Shown here piece after piece: positions 42,721-52,105 of a stretch of 64,000 nucleotides of DNA. The notes under the pieces were generated by a model. The model saw nothing but the letters and a program-made list of their open reading frames with translations, made no database searches and had not been told where the DNA came from. Source of the stretch: an uncultured Paracoccaceae bacterium (GTDB lineage Bacteria; Pseudomonadota; Alphaproteobacteria; Rhodobacterales; Rhodobacteraceae); contig CANNFR010000006.1 of the NCBI GenBank assembly GCA_947503935.1, positions 1 to 64,000 on the forward strand, written 5' to 3'. The stretch's first letter is position 1. The number at the start of each line of letters is the position of its first letter. Position numbers and translations under genes: made by a program.

Positions 42721-43206
42721 ATGTGTGGAATGCCTAATTACTCCGATGATCTTCTCAAGCGCATTCTGACCACGACGAAGGTCATTGCTGTTGTCGGTGT
42801 TTCAGCCAATCCGGTGCGGCCCAGCTATTACGTGGCGCGCTATCTGGGGCTGAAGGGGTTTCGGGTGATCCCGGTTAATCCCGGTCTGGCGGGGCAAGTT
42901 CTGTTCGGCGAGACGGTCTACGGAAACCTCGCCGACATTCCCCCGGACATTCCCGTCGATATGGTCGATATCTTCCGCCGCTCCGACGCGGTGCCCGCCA
43001 TCGTCGACGAGGCGCTGACCCATCTGCCCAATCTGCGCACGATCTGGATGCAGATCGGCGTCAAACACCCCGAGGCAACGACCCAAGCCGAGGCAGCGGG
43101 CCAGACCGTCATCCAAAACCGCTGCCCCAAGATCGAATATCAGCGTCTTTTCGGCGAATTGCGCATGGGCGGGTTCGCGACGGGTGTGATTTCGTCAAAA
43201 CTCTAG
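42721..43206 (+). CDS. CoA-binding protein (YccU-like)
   Basis: Rossmann-fold CoA-binding domain protein of 161 aa: KVIAVVGVSANPVRPSYYVA (20-39), FRVIPVNPG, VDMVDIFRRSD and TIWMQIGVKHPEA. The family resembles the alpha subunit N-domain of succinyl-CoA synthetase and binds CoA without known catalysis. The start may be the ATG at 42730, three codons in. In Rhodobacterales such genes often precede an O-acetylhomoserine sulfhydrylase gene. That partner is absent here. Confidence 0.85.
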   Translation: MCGMPNYSDDLLKRILTTTKVIAVVGVSANPVRPSYYVARYLGLKGFRVIPVNPGLAGQVLFGETVYGNLADIPPDIPVDMVDIFRRSDAVPAIVDEALTHLPNLRTIWMQIGVKHPEATTQAEAAGQTVIQNRCPKIEYQRLFGELRMGGFATGVISSKL

Positions 43207-43316
43207 GGGGATTGAAAGACCTGTAACATCCGTGGCTTGAGGCCCGTTGTCGTATGGCTTAACGTTAGTTGTAAGTGCCAATAAAGTCCCTTCCCATACT
43301 TTGAACGAGGTCATGA

Positions 43317-43949
43317 ATGTCTTTCAAATTACCATTCTACGCGGCGGCCATCGCCCTTTGCACAGTGGCAACTGCAAACGCCCAAAGCACATACGTACCT
43401 TATAGCTATACCCCGTATGATGTGGCGCAATTCGACATCGCAGGCGTCAAACTGCGGATGACGGCTGCCGAGGCGCTGGAGGCTGTGAAGGCAACATTGG
43501 GCGTGACCGATGATCAGATCAGCGCGACCGAGGATTACAGGGAAAATCCCATCACCCAGAAGGCCGAACTGTCGTTCTATACGGTACAGACTGACAATAT
43601 CGAGATGGTGATCTCGCTTGCCCCTCAGGTGCCGTATGACAGCGAAAATCCGGTGATCGTGCAGGGTGTGACGTTCGAGATGAACGGAGCGGGCAGCATA
43701 GTCGAAGACATGAAAACCCGTGCGATTGAGAAATACGGGGTCCCAACGACGGGTCGCGTTGAGGATCCGCCGCATTTTCCGGCTGAGTGGTGTGATTGGC
43801 CCGAGGGCAAAACCTCGGGGTCGTGCAATGGGCTGGGCATCGCCTGGCTTGGGATCAATAGAAATGAGCTGACGATGCGCGATCCGGGTGTTGATCGCGA
43901 GATGCGTGATTTCCTGCAGAACGCACCGTCGCCCGAGCCGAAATTCTGA
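43317..43949 (+). CDS. Secreted protein of unknown function
   Basis: Protein of 210 aa with signal MSFKLPFYAAAIALCTVATANAQ. The mature part begins with a Tyr-rich segment (STYVPYSYTPYD), then FDIAGVKLRMTAAEALEAVK, a pattern common in Rhodobacterales periplasmic proteins where a short AGVKLGM-type repeat sets the context, and ends with paired cysteines (EWCDWPEGKTSGSCNGLG). No enzyme motif is seen. It stands alone between the CoA-binding gene and convergent hisE. Confidence 0.65.
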   Translation: MSFKLPFYAAAIALCTVATANAQSTYVPYSYTPYDVAQFDIAGVKLRMTAAEALEAVKATLGVTDDQISATEDYRENPITQKAELSFYTVQTDNIEMVISLAPQVPYDSENPVIVQGVTFEMNGAGSIVEDMKTRAIEKYGVPTTGRVEDPPHFPAEWCDWPEGKTSGSCNGLGIAWLGINRNELTMRDPGVDREMRDFLQNAPSPEPKF

Positions 43950-43973
43950 ACCTGGCGAACAGGAGCTTTCGGA

Positions 43974-44282
43974 TCAGCGCCCGGCCTTCTCATCCAGGCC
44001 GGATGTCCCCTCGCGGCGTGTCAGCTCGGCCTCGATATCGGCCAGCGTCACGCCGCGGGCGGCGCACATGACCAGGAGGTGGTAGAGCACGTCGGCTGCC
44101 TCGGCGGTCAGGCGGGTGGGGTCGCCCTTGACGGCTTCGATCACCGCCTCCACTGCCTCTTCGCCGAACTTTTCGGCAGTTTTCTCGGGGCCCATGGCCA
44201 GCAGTTTCGCCGTCCACGAACTGGCGGGGTCCGCACCTTTGCGGGCCTCGATGGTGGCGGCGAGGCGGGTCAGGGCGCTCAT
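43974..44282 (-). CDS. hisE: Phosphoribosyl-ATP diphosphatase
   Basis: Second step of histidine synthesis: hydrolyses PR-ATP to PR-AMP and PPi. The 102-aa MazG-like all-alpha protein shows [20 protein letters not shown] and [20 protein letters not shown], with the EExxE metal site, then [20 protein letters not shown]. It overlaps hisF by 4 bases. HisI, the next enzyme, is not fused and not nearby. Confidence 0.95.
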   Translation of the reverse strand: MSALTRLAATIEARKGADPASSWTAKLLAMGPEKTAEKFGEEAVEAVIEAVKGDPTRLTAEAADVLYHLLVMCAARGVTLADIEAELTRREGTSGLDEKAGR

Positions 44283-45040
44283 GTCAACCTCACGGGGATG
44301 CCGGCGGCGGCCATATGGGCCTTGGCCTCGCCGATGGTGAACTCACCGAAGTGAAAGATCGATGCGGCCAGAACCGCGCTGGCGCCGCCTTCGGTCACGC
44401 CTTCGACGAGGTGATCCAAGGTGCCGACCCCGCCGCTGGCGATGACCGGGATCGTCACGGCATCAGCGATGGCGCGGGTCAGGGGCAGGTTGAAGCCCGC
44501 CCGCGTCCCGTCGCGGTCCATCGAGGTCAAAAGGATCTCGCCCGCGCCCTTCGCGGCGACCGTTTGCGCAAACTCCACCGCGTCGATCCCCGTCTCGCGC
44601 CGCCCGCCATGGGTGAAGATCTCCCATTTGCCGGGCGCCACGGTCTTGGCGTCGATCGCCACAACGATGCATTGGCTGCCGAAATGGTCGGCCGCCTCGG
44701 CCACGACATCGGGGTCGGCGACGGCGGCCGAGTTGAAGCTGACCTTGTCGGCGCCCGCCAAAAGCAGGGCCCGCACGTCAGCCGAGGTTCGCACGCCACC
44801 GCCCACCGTCAGGGGCATGAAGCATTGCTCGGCCGTGCGCGTGACCAGATCATACATCGTGCCGCGGTTTTCATGGGTGGCGTGGATATCTAGAAAGCAC
44901 AATTCGTCGGCCCCGGCCGCGTCATAGGCGCGCGCGGCCTCGACCGGGTCACCGGCATCGACCAGATCGACGAAGTTCACGCCTTTCACCACGCGGCCAT
45001 CGGCCACGTCGAGACAGGGGATGATGCGGGTCTTCAGCAT
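44279..45040 (-). CDS. hisF: Imidazole glycerol phosphate synthase subunit HisF
   Basis: Cyclase subunit that, with HisH, converts PRFAR to IGP and AICAR. The 253-aa barrel starts [20 protein letters not shown] with catalytic Asp11; the second catalytic Asp lies in [24 protein letters not shown] is the phosphate-binding loop. The gene is coupled to hisE. HisH is not found in the window. Confidence 0.96.
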   Translation of the reverse strand: MLKTRIIPCLDVADGRVVKGVNFVDLVDAGDPVEAARAYDAAGADELCFLDIHATHENRGTMYDLVTRTAEQCFMPLTVGGGVRTSADVRALLLAGADKVSFNSAAVADPDVVAEAADHFGSQCIVVAIDAKTVAPGKWEIFTHGGRRETGIDAVEFAQTVAAKGAGEILLTSMDRDGTRAGFNLPLTRAIADAVTIPVIASGGVGTLDHLVEGVTEGGASAVLAASIFHFGEFTIGEAKAHMAAAGIPVRLT

Positions 45041-45070
45041 GCCGCCTTGTTTCGGAAAACGCGCCCGCGA

Positions 45071-45538
45071 TCAAGCCGCAAGCGGCATCCGGGCGACCCG
45101 CGCCAGCGCATCCCGCGCGATCAGGATGTGAAACGGCAGGATGGTGGCCAGATAAATCCGCCCGCCCAGATTGTGCGGATGCACCCAGGTGGCCAGGTGG
45201 ACATGGCCGTTTTCACAAAGAACCGAGACCCGAAAATCGAGGTGGCGGTCGTTGAAGCCGGCGATCAGCTCGGTCGCGGTTTCGCTTTCGACCGGGAAGA
45301 TGCCGACATGGTCGCCGGTCTCGGGGGCGTCGTTGATCAGCCCGAATGGGGTTGTCACGACCCGCCGAAGCTCGAGCAGCAGACGCGCCCAGCCGGGGAA
45401 GCTGGTGATGATCCGGGCCGCCTCGCGTGGCGACGCCTCGGCCCTGACGCGGTAGCAATCGATGAAATCGCCAGGCGCGATCCGCGCGTGCAGGGCGCTG
45501 GTCTCGGGCAGGGATGTTGCAATGACGTCTGTCTGCAT
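45071..45538 (-). CDS. DUF2867 domain protein
   Basis: Protein of 155 aa of the DUF2867 type: GDFIDCYRVRAEASPREAAR, FGLINDAPETGDHVGIFPV, GFNDRHLDFRVSVLCENG and the C-terminal YLATILPFHILIARDALARV, a membrane-proximal amphipathic helix. The same domain also occurs at the C-terminus of some short-chain dehydrogenase-like proteins. Function is unknown. It lies 30 bases upstream of hisF in the same direction, so it may be transcribed with hisFE, and it is divergent from the DUF302 gene. Confidence 0.75.
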   Translation of the reverse strand: MQTDVIATSLPETSALHARIAPGDFIDCYRVRAEASPREAARIITSFPGWARLLLELRRVVTTPFGLINDAPETGDHVGIFPVESETATELIAGFNDRHLDFRVSVLCENGHVHLATWVHPHNLGGRIYLATILPFHILIARDALARVARMPLAA

Positions 45539-45726
45539 GGCGCGTGCCTCCGATATGGGATGCTACCTTCGCCAGGACACGTCCGGCAATGCGCCAAAGT
45601 GATGCGGCAGGGCGCCCTTTGGCGATCCGCCGCCGGATCACGGAAACGTTGTTGGGCATGAGCGCGGGGACGTTTAAGGTGAAGCGCAACGACCGGTATG
45701 AGGACATGAAAGGGAGGAATTTCGCG

Positions 45727-46173
45727 ATGAAATCCATGATCTTGGGAGCAGGCTTTGCGATTGCCGCCGCACTTCCGGCCGCCGCCGAAATGGTGCGCGT
45801 GGAAAGCAATGCGGACACCGCCGCCACGATGGACGCGCTCCAGGCCGCCGTTGAGGGCGCGGGCGCCACAATCTTCGCGCGGGTCGATCATGGCGCCGGC
45901 GCGGTCAGCGTCGGGTCCGATATCGGCGGCTCGCAACTTTTGATCTTTGGCAATCCCGCACTGGGTACGCCCGCGATGCAGGCTGACCGGATGGCAGGCC
46001 TGGTGCTGCCGTTGAAGGTGTTGGTCTACGAGGACACCGATGGCCAGACATGGCTGGCCTATGAAGATCCCGCCGCGATGTTCGAAGGCATGGACGTGCC
46101 GGCAGACGCCGAATTTATCGGCAAGATGCAAGGCGCCCTGGCCAACTTTATCGCAGCGGCGGCTGGCAGCTAG
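45727..46173 (+). CDS. Periplasmic DUF302 protein
   Basis: Protein of 148 aa with signal [20 protein letters not shown]. The rest is a DUF302 domain: [69 protein letters not shown] and the MFEGMDVP tail. The family has an ATP-cone-like small alpha/beta fold and is linked loosely to metal or stress responses. GGGAGG precedes the ATG at 45727 by 9 bases. The stop overlaps the convergent hisA stop. Confidence 0.82.
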   Translation: MKSMILGAGFAIAAALPAAAEMVRVESNADTAATMDALQAAVEGAGATIFARVDHGAGAVSVGSDIGGSQLLIFGNPALGTPAMQADRMAGLVLPLKVLVYEDTDGQTWLAYEDPAAMFEGMDVPADAEFIGKMQGALANFIAAAAGS

Positions 46174-46889
46174 GCTTTCAACGCGGTCAAGGCCTGACCC
46201 AGGTCAATCGCGCCGTCATAAAGCGCCCGGCCTGAGATGGCGCCTGCAATGACGCCGGTGTCGCGGAGCGCCACAAGGTCGGCCAGCGACGCGACACCAC
46301 CAGAGGCGATCACCGGCAACTGCACAGCTCGGGCCAGATCGGCTGTGGCCGCCACGTTCGGCCCGCCCATCGCGCCGTCGCGGTCGATATCGGTGTAGAT
46401 GATCGCCGCGATCCCGGCATCCTCAAATGCGCGGGCCAGGTCGGTCACAGTCAACTCGGTTTCTTCCGCCCAGCCGCGCGTGGCCACTTTGCCGCCCCGT
46501 GCGTCCAGACCCACCGCCACCTGCCCCGGAAAGGCGCGCGCGGCCTCGCGCACCAGATCGGGGTTTTCCACCGCCACCGTCCCCAGGATCACCCGGGCGA
46601 GGCCTTTGCCGAGCCAAGCCTCGATCCCGGCCATATCGCGAATGCCGCCGCCCAGCTGGCAGGGCACATTGACGGTCGCCAAAATCGCCTCAACCGCCGC
46701 GCCATTCACCGGCGCCCCGGCGAACGCCCCGTTCAAGTCCACCAGATGCAGCCATTCGCATCCCGCCGCCACAAAGGCTGCGGCTTGTGCCGCCGGATCA
46801 TCGTTGAAAACGGTCGCCTCCGACATCTCGCCCCGCAAAAGACGCACACATTGGCCGTCCTTCAGGTCGATAGCGGGGTAGAGGATCAT
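46170..46889 (-). CDS. hisA: Phosphoribosyl-formimino-AICAR ribotide isomerase
   Basis: Amadori isomerase of histidine synthesis (ProFAR to PRFAR). The 239-aa beta/alpha barrel begins [20 protein letters not shown] with catalytic Asp8; [12 protein letters not shown] carries the second catalytic Asp region and [14 protein letters not shown] the phosphate loop. It is cut off from hisF by a DUF302 and a DUF2867 gene, and its upstream neighbour is divergent, so hisB and hisH must lie elsewhere. Confidence 0.96.
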   Translation of the reverse strand: MILYPAIDLKDGQCVRLLRGEMSEATVFNDDPAAQAAAFVAAGCEWLHLVDLNGAFAGAPVNGAAVEAILATVNVPCQLGGGIRDMAGIEAWLGKGLARVILGTVAVENPDLVREAARAFPGQVAVGLDARGGKVATRGWAEETELTVTDLARAFEDAGIAAIIYTDIDRDGAMGGPNVAATADLARAVQLPVIASGGVASLADLVALRDTGVIAGAISGRALYDGAIDLGQALTALKA

Positions 46890-46996
46890 CGGGCATCTCC
46901 TGATTTCACAGGCCGCTCTTTCGCATGGGTCGTGACAGATTGCAAAGCCCTCGGCGATGCGTTTGTCAGAGCAGAACTTCAGATTACATCACCCGA

Positions 46997-48277
46997 ATGC
47001 TCGATGAAAAAGACATCGTCTATCTTGTTGCCGGTCTGGCCCTGCTCGGCCTGACAGCCCTTCCTCTGGTTTGTGGCAAACGCCTGCTCAGCGTGCCGAC
47101 ACTTTACGTGGCCGCCGGTGCCGTCCTGGCCTTCACGCCCTTCGCGCTGCACATTCCCGACCCGAATAGCAGCGAGGTCGCGGGCCTTGTGATCGAGCAT
47201 CTGACCGAGCTGATCGTGATCATTGCCCTCGCGGCGGCGGGCTTGGCCGTTGACCGTCAGGCGGGGCGGCGCGAATGGGCCCATAGCTGGGTGTTGCTGG
47301 GGGTCGCGATGCCCCTGACCATCGTGGGGCTTTACTTTCTGGGGGTCTGGGCCGGGTTGCCAATGGCCGCGGCCCTTCTGCTGGGGGCGGCACTGGCGCC
47401 GACCGATCCCGTCCTGGCGCGAGAGGTGCAGGTCTCGGGCCCCAATGAAGGCGACGAAGACGACGTGCGCGTCTCGCTGACCACCGAGGCCGGGTTGAAT
47501 GACGGATTGGCCTTTCCCTTCGTCTGGCTCGCGATCGCAGTGGCTTCCGCGCAGGCCGCGACAATCGGCCCGGCCCTGGCCGAGACGGGGGTCGATTGGC
47601 TGCTCTACGATGTTGGCTGGCGCATCGCCGCCGCATTGGCCATGGGCGGACTGGTCGGTTGGGCCTCGGCCCGGTTTGTCATGGGCGCCTGGGGCGATGC
47701 CCGTGCGGGTGGGGCCAATGCAGGCCTGGTCTTTCTGGGCAGCACATGCCTGGTCTACGGTCTGACCGAGGCGATTGAGGGGTACGGCTTTCTGGCAGTC
47801 TTCGTGGCCGCAAGGGTGGGGCGCAACGCCTCGCGCGGCCGCGCGGATGAGGGCTATGTCACGCAGCCCCACGCCTATGCTGACCAGTTTGAGAAGATCC
47901 TTCTCGCCGTCCTGCTTCTCTGGGTTGGCGGCTATGCAGTCTCAGGGGTGCTTGACGCTCTGACTTGGCGTGAGGTTGCCGTCGCTTTCCTTTTGGTCTT
48001 CGTGCTGCGGCCCGCGATTGGCTATCTTGCGCTGTTGTGCACGCGCGGCGATCGGTTCCAGCGCCTGTCGATTGCGTTTTTCGGAATCCGGGGTATGGGC
48101 AGTTTCTTCTACATCGCGTTCGCCGCGTCCCACGGCACCTTCGATGATCTGACCGCCGTCTGGCGGATTACGATCGTCACCGTGTTGCTCTCGATCGCGG
48201 TGCATGGGGCTCTTGCGCCCATCGCCATGCGCAGGATCGCCCAGTCGCGCGATCAAAAAACCGCCGCTGCCGAATAG
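46997..48277 (+). CDS. CPA1-type cation:proton antiporter (NhaP-like)
   Basis: Inner-membrane antiporter of 426 aa with about 12 helices. The ion-binding segment LLGAALAPTDPVLAREVQVS and TTEAGLNDGLAFPFVWLAIA carries the Asp of the ND motif typical of Na+/H+ exchangers. No C-terminal regulatory domain is present. The ATG at 46997 starts MLDEKDIVYLVAGLALLGL; an earlier start at 46925 would add a hydrophilic stretch. Divergent from hisA. Confidence 0.88.
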   Translation: MLDEKDIVYLVAGLALLGLTALPLVCGKRLLSVPTLYVAAGAVLAFTPFALHIPDPNSSEVAGLVIEHLTELIVIIALAAAGLAVDRQAGRREWAHSWVLLGVAMPLTIVGLYFLGVWAGLPMAAALLLGAALAPTDPVLAREVQVSGPNEGDEDDVRVSLTTEAGLNDGLAFPFVWLAIAVASAQAATIGPALAETGVDWLLYDVGWRIAAALAMGGLVGWASARFVMGAWGDARAGGANAGLVFLGSTCLVYGLTEAIEGYGFLAVFVAARVGRNASRGRADEGYVTQPHAYADQFEKILLAVLLLWVGGYAVSGVLDALTWREVAVAFLLVFVLRPAIGYLALLCTRGDRFQRLSIAFFGIRGMGSFFYIAFAASHGTFDDLTAVWRITIVTVLLSIAVHGALAPIAMRRIAQSRDQKTAAAE

Positions 48278-48286
48278 GCGCCAACC

Positions 48287-48341
48287 GCGCGGGCGTCAGC
48301 CCGCGCCCGGCCCAACCGTGAGGAGCGGATCTTTGATCCGC
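48287..48341. terminator. Two tandem hairpins between convergent genes
   Basis: First stem GCGCGGGC (48287-48294) / GCCCGCGC (48299-48306) with a 4-nt loop; second stem GCGGATC (48325-48331) / GATCCGC (48335-48341) with a 3-nt loop. Both are perfect. Neither has a T-tract, so they may act as barriers or Rho-assisted ends for the antiporter gene and ptsP. Confidence 0.55.
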
Positions 48342-48370
48342 GACGACGGGCGGGAGGGCCACCGTCCGGC

Positions 48371-50614
48371 TCAGACCCGGCCTTTCAGCCACTCCATCAC
48401 CGCAGGCCTCACGCTCATCTCGCCGGCATCGCGCGCGCCCTCGATCACCTGTCGCAGATCGTCCAAGTTTACCCGCCTAAGGATGTGCTTGACCGGCCCC
48501 ACCGAGGCGGGCCGCATCGAAAGCGAGCGAAGCCCCATCGCGGCAAAGCAGATCGCCTCAATCGGGCGGCCCGCATCCTCGCCGCAGAACGACAACGGCG
48601 TGTCATGGTCGCGGCAGCGGGCCACGATCTGTTCGATGAACGACAGGTAGCTCACGTTCAGCGTGTCATAGCGCCGCCGCACCAATTCATTCTCGCGATC
48701 GGCCGCAAAGAAGAATTGCTTCAGGTCATTGCCGCCGATTGAGATGAAATCGGTCATCTGAAAGAACTTGTCGGGCGCGAAGGCCAGGCTGGGCGTCTCC
48801 AGCATCGCGCCGATCTCAACGGTTTCGGGCAGGATATGGCCCAGCCGCCGCTCGCGCTCGATCTCATCGAGCACGTGTTGGCGCCCGCCCTCGAATTCCT
48901 CCATCTGCGCGACGAAGGGGAACATCACCGACAGGGGGCGCCCTGCCGCCGCACGGATCAGGGCCTGCAACTGCATCCGCATCACGCCGGGCTTGTCGAG
49001 GCCCACGCGGATCGCGCGCCAGCCAAGGGCCGGGTTCGGCTCTTCCGGGCGGCGCATATAGGGCAGCACCTTGTCGGACCCGATATCAAGCGTGCGGAAG
49101 ACCACGCGCTTGCCACCGGCGGCATCCATGACGCGGGCGTAAAGCGCGGCCAACTCGCCGCGTTTGGGCACCTGACTGCGGATCAGGAATTGCAGCTCGG
49201 TCCGGAAGAGGCCAACCCCTTCGGCGCCAGATCCCGCCAGCGACGGCAGATCGGCCATGAGGCCTGCATTCATATGCAGCGACACAACCGACCCGCAGAG
49301 CGCCTGGGCCGGCTTGTCGCGGATCGAGGCATAGCGCTCCTGCGCCTTGGCCTGCATCGCGATCTTGTCGCGAAAGGCTGATGAGACGGTTTCTTCCGGG
49401 CGCAGATGCACCACGCCCTGTTCTCCGTCCACCAGGATCGGATCGCCGTTCAGTGCCTCGGTCGCGATCCGCTCGGCCCCGATGACCAGCGGAATGGCCA
49501 AGGCGCGCGCGACGATCGCGGCATGGCTGCCGACCGAGCCTTCCTCGAGCACGATGCCGCGCAGCTTGCGGCCATATTCCAAAAGCTCACCGGGGCCGAT
49601 ATTGCGCGCGATCAAAATCGGGTTGTCGGGCAGGACCGCGCCGGTCGCATGGCCCTGGCCGGTCAGCAGCCGCAGCAGCCGGTTCGAGATATCGTCGAGG
49701 TCGTGCAGCCGGTCGCGCAGATAGGGGTCATTGGCCTGCTCCATCCGGGTGCGGGCCAGCGATTGCTCTTTCTCGACCGCCGCCTCGGCGGACAGCCCGC
49801 GCGCGATATCCTCCTCCATCCGCCGGGTCCAGCCCTTGGAATTGGCGAACATCCGGTAGGTTTCCAGAACCTCGCGATGCTCAAGCCCCGTGCCGTTGGC
49901 CGCCGCCAGAAGGTCATCGACCGACAGGCGCAACTGGTCCATCGCCTTTGTCAGGCGCTCCAGCTCGGCTTGCGGATCGTCGCCCACCGGGTTGGTGACC
50001 ACGACGCGCGGCTCGTGCAGCCAGACATTCCCCTCGGCCGCGCCCTCCTGCGCGCAGACCCCGCGAAACAGAACGGGCTGCTTGTGGCGCGCGCCCATCG
50101 CCTCGCCTTCACCCACGAAAACGCCAAGCTCGGTCATTTCGGCCAGCACCATGGCCACCACTTCCAGCGCATAAACTTCGTCGTCCGAGAACTGGCGCGC
50201 CTCTTTCGACTGCACAACCAGAACGCCCAGCTTCTCGCCCAGCCGCTGGATCGGCACGCCCAGAAAGGACGAGAAGATCTCCTCCCCCGTCTCGGGCATA
50301 TAGCGAAAGCCCCGCTCGGAGGGGGCATCGCCGGTATTGATCGGCTTCGATCCGCGCGCGACGCGGCCGACCAGGCCTTCGCCCAGCCGCATCCGCGTCT
50401 TGTGAACCGCTTCCTCGTTCAACCCTTCGGTCGCGCAAAGCTCCAGCGTCTCGGGGTCGCAAAACAGATAGATCGAGCAGACTTCCGTGCGCATCGAATC
50501 CGCGATCAGGCTTGTGATGCGGTCCAGCCGTTCCTGCCCTTTGCCAGGCTCGGCAAGGGTATCGCGCAAGCGGCGCAGCAGCTTGCGGCTTTCTGTTTCA
50601 GCACGTTCGGGCAT
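48371..50614 (-). CDS. ptsP: Phosphoenolpyruvate-protein phosphotransferase PtsP (EI-Ntr)
   Basis: First enzyme of the nitrogen-type PTS; it transfers phosphate from PEP to NPr and does not take up sugar. The 747-aa protein has an N-terminal GAF domain (about 28-165, SLIADSMRTEVCSIYLF, FLGVPIQRLGEKLGVLVV), then the EI domains: phospho-His364 in EEGSVGSHAAIVARAL, GSGAEGVGLFRTELQFL and the PEP-binding barrel with SFCGEDAGRP. The ATG at 50614 (MPERAETESRKLLRRLRD) is the usual start. It follows lysC by 31 bases, a pairing common in alphaproteobacteria. Confidence 0.95.
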   Translation of the reverse strand: MPERAETESRKLLRRLRDTLAEPGKGQERLDRITSLIADSMRTEVCSIYLFCDPETLELCATEGLNEEAVHKTRMRLGEGLVGRVARGSKPINTGDAPSERGFRYMPETGEEIFSSFLGVPIQRLGEKLGVLVVQSKEARQFSDDEVYALEVVAMVLAEMTELGVFVGEGEAMGARHKQPVLFRGVCAQEGAAEGNVWLHEPRVVVTNPVGDDPQAELERLTKAMDQLRLSVDDLLAAANGTGLEHREVLETYRMFANSKGWTRRMEEDIARGLSAEAAVEKEQSLARTRMEQANDPYLRDRLHDLDDISNRLLRLLTGQGHATGAVLPDNPILIARNIGPGELLEYGRKLRGIVLEEGSVGSHAAIVARALAIPLVIGAERIATEALNGDPILVDGEQGVVHLRPEETVSSAFRDKIAMQAKAQERYASIRDKPAQALCGSVVSLHMNAGLMADLPSLAGSGAEGVGLFRTELQFLIRSQVPKRGELAALYARVMDAAGGKRVVFRTLDIGSDKVLPYMRRPEEPNPALGWRAIRVGLDKPGVMRMQLQALIRAAAGRPLSVMFPFVAQMEEFEGGRQHVLDEIERERRLGHILPETVEIGAMLETPSLAFAPDKFFQMTDFISIGGNDLKQFFFAADRENELVRRRYDTLNVSYLSFIEQIVARCRDHDTPLSFCGEDAGRPIEAICFAAMGLRSLSMRPASVGPVKHILRRVNLDDLRQVIEGARDAGEMSVRPAVMEWLKGRV

Positions 50615-50645
50615 AGCCCCCCGCAGGTTGTCCGGCTCAGGCTTC

Positions 50646-51884
50646 TCAGGCGGCCTTGTCCAATTCGAACGTATCATGGAGTGCTTGGACGGCGAGTTCC
50701 ATATATTTCCGGTCGATCAATACCGATATTTTTATCTCGGAGGTTGTAATGACCTTGATGTTAATCCCCTCTTGCGAGAGTGCGGCGAACATCCTCGCCG
50801 CCACACCGGCATGGCTGCGCATGCCGATCCCCACGACGGAAACCTTGGCGACGTCCGTGTCGGCCACCAGCTCGGAAAACTGGATCTCGCCTTTGTCGCG
50901 CGCGCCGTTCATCGCGCGTTCGGCGCGCGCCACCTGATCGACGGGGCAAGAAAAGGTCATGTCGGTGCGCCCCTCTTCGCTGATATTCTGCACGATCATG
51001 TCGACATTCACGCCCGCCTCGCTCAGCGGTCCGAAGATCGCCGCCGCGATGCCGGGCCGGTCGGCGACCGAGATCAGCGTCATCTTCGCCTCGTCGCGCG
51101 AATAGGCCACGCCCGCCACCACATTGCTTTCCACGATGTCCTCCTCGGCACAGACCAGCGTGCCCGCATTGTCGTCATTATCCTCGAAACTCGACAGCAC
51201 CCGCAGGCGCACCTTATAGCGCATCGCCAGCTCGACCGAGCGGGTTTGCAGCACCTTGGCGCCCAGCGAGGCCAGCTCAAGCATTTCCTCGAACGCGATC
51301 TTTTCCAGCTTGCGCGCCTTGTCCTCGATCCGCGGATCGGTGGTGTAGACGCCGTCGACATCGGTGTAGATATCGCAGCGCTCGGCCTCGAATGCGGCGG
51401 CAAAGGCCACCGCGGTCGTGTCCGACCCGCCGCGGCCCAGCGTCGTGATCCGGCCCTCGGGGCTGACGCCCTGAAAACCCGCGACCACAGCCACCTTCAT
51501 GCCTTCGGCAAATTTCCGGTCCAGATTGGCGCGCGGAATATCCTCGATCCGGGCCGAGGAATGGGCCGATGTCGTTTGCAGCGGCACTTGCCAGCCCTGC
51601 CAGCTACGCGCGGGCACGTCCATCTCCTGCAGCCGCAGCGCCATCAGGCCCGCCGTCACATTCTCGCCCGACGAGACCACCGCATCGTATTCGCGCGCAT
51701 CAAAAAGGGGCGAGGTCTGTTCGACCCAGCCCACAAGCTCATTGGTCTTGCCCGACATGGCCGACACGATGACGATCACGTCATAGCCGCGATCCACCTC
51801 GCGTTTGACCTTCTCGGCCGCGTTTGCAATGCGGTCGAGATCGGCCACCGAAGTGCCCCCGAATTTCATGACGAGAAGCGGCAT
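50646..51884 (-). CDS. lysC: Aspartate kinase
   Basis: First step of the aspartate family pathway: makes aspartyl-4-phosphate for lysine, threonine and methionine. The 412-aa protein starts MPLLVMKFGGTSVADLDRIA; the kinase domain includes VSAMSGKTNELVGW and GRGGSDTTAVAFAAA, and two ACT domains at the C-terminus (about 265-405, VADRPGIAAAIFGPLSEAG, VGIGMRSHAGVAARMFAAL) confer feedback control. The length fits the class of about 410 aa. The ATG at 51884 is used; an ATG at 51944 would add 20 atypical residues. Confidence 0.95.
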   Translation of the reverse strand: MPLLVMKFGGTSVADLDRIANAAEKVKREVDRGYDVIVIVSAMSGKTNELVGWVEQTSPLFDAREYDAVVSSGENVTAGLMALRLQEMDVPARSWQGWQVPLQTTSAHSSARIEDIPRANLDRKFAEGMKVAVVAGFQGVSPEGRITTLGRGGSDTTAVAFAAAFEAERCDIYTDVDGVYTTDPRIEDKARKLEKIAFEEMLELASLGAKVLQTRSVELAMRYKVRLRVLSSFEDNDDNAGTLVCAEEDIVESNVVAGVAYSRDEAKMTLISVADRPGIAAAIFGPLSEAGVNVDMIVQNISEEGRTDMTFSCPVDQVARAERAMNGARDKGEIQFSELVADTDVAKVSVVGIGMRSHAGVAARMFAALSQEGINIKVITTSEIKISVLIDRKYMELAVQALHDTFELDKAA

Positions 51885-52067
51885 ATCACCCTCAGATGCA
51901 CGAATAAACGCACGCTGCTTAAGCGATGGGGGGCAGGGGCGCAAGCGGTGCGGTTGGGTGTCTTGCGTTCAGCGGAAGCGATCCACCTCAACACGCAATT
52001 GGCCGGCGGCCCTTACGAAGATATCCATGCGCGCTGTGGGCACAGTGATTGAGATATCAGGCTGAGC

Positions 52068-52101
52068 TTGGCTGCGCATGCCGACCGGCACACGCAGCCA
52101 A
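52068..52101 (-). terminator. Hairpin downstream of phoX
   Basis: Outer stem TTGGCTGCG (52068-52076) / CGCAGCCAA (52093-52101) is perfect over 9 bp and encloses a smaller GCCG/CGGC stem. It begins right after the phoX stop on the minus strand. No T-tract follows. Confidence 0.55.
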
Positions 52102-52105
52102 CGTC

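Noticed and set aside
49406-50749. Plus-strand open frame of 447 codons antisense to ptsP
   Set aside because: No recognised motif; ptsP with its phospho-histidine site is on the opposite strand.
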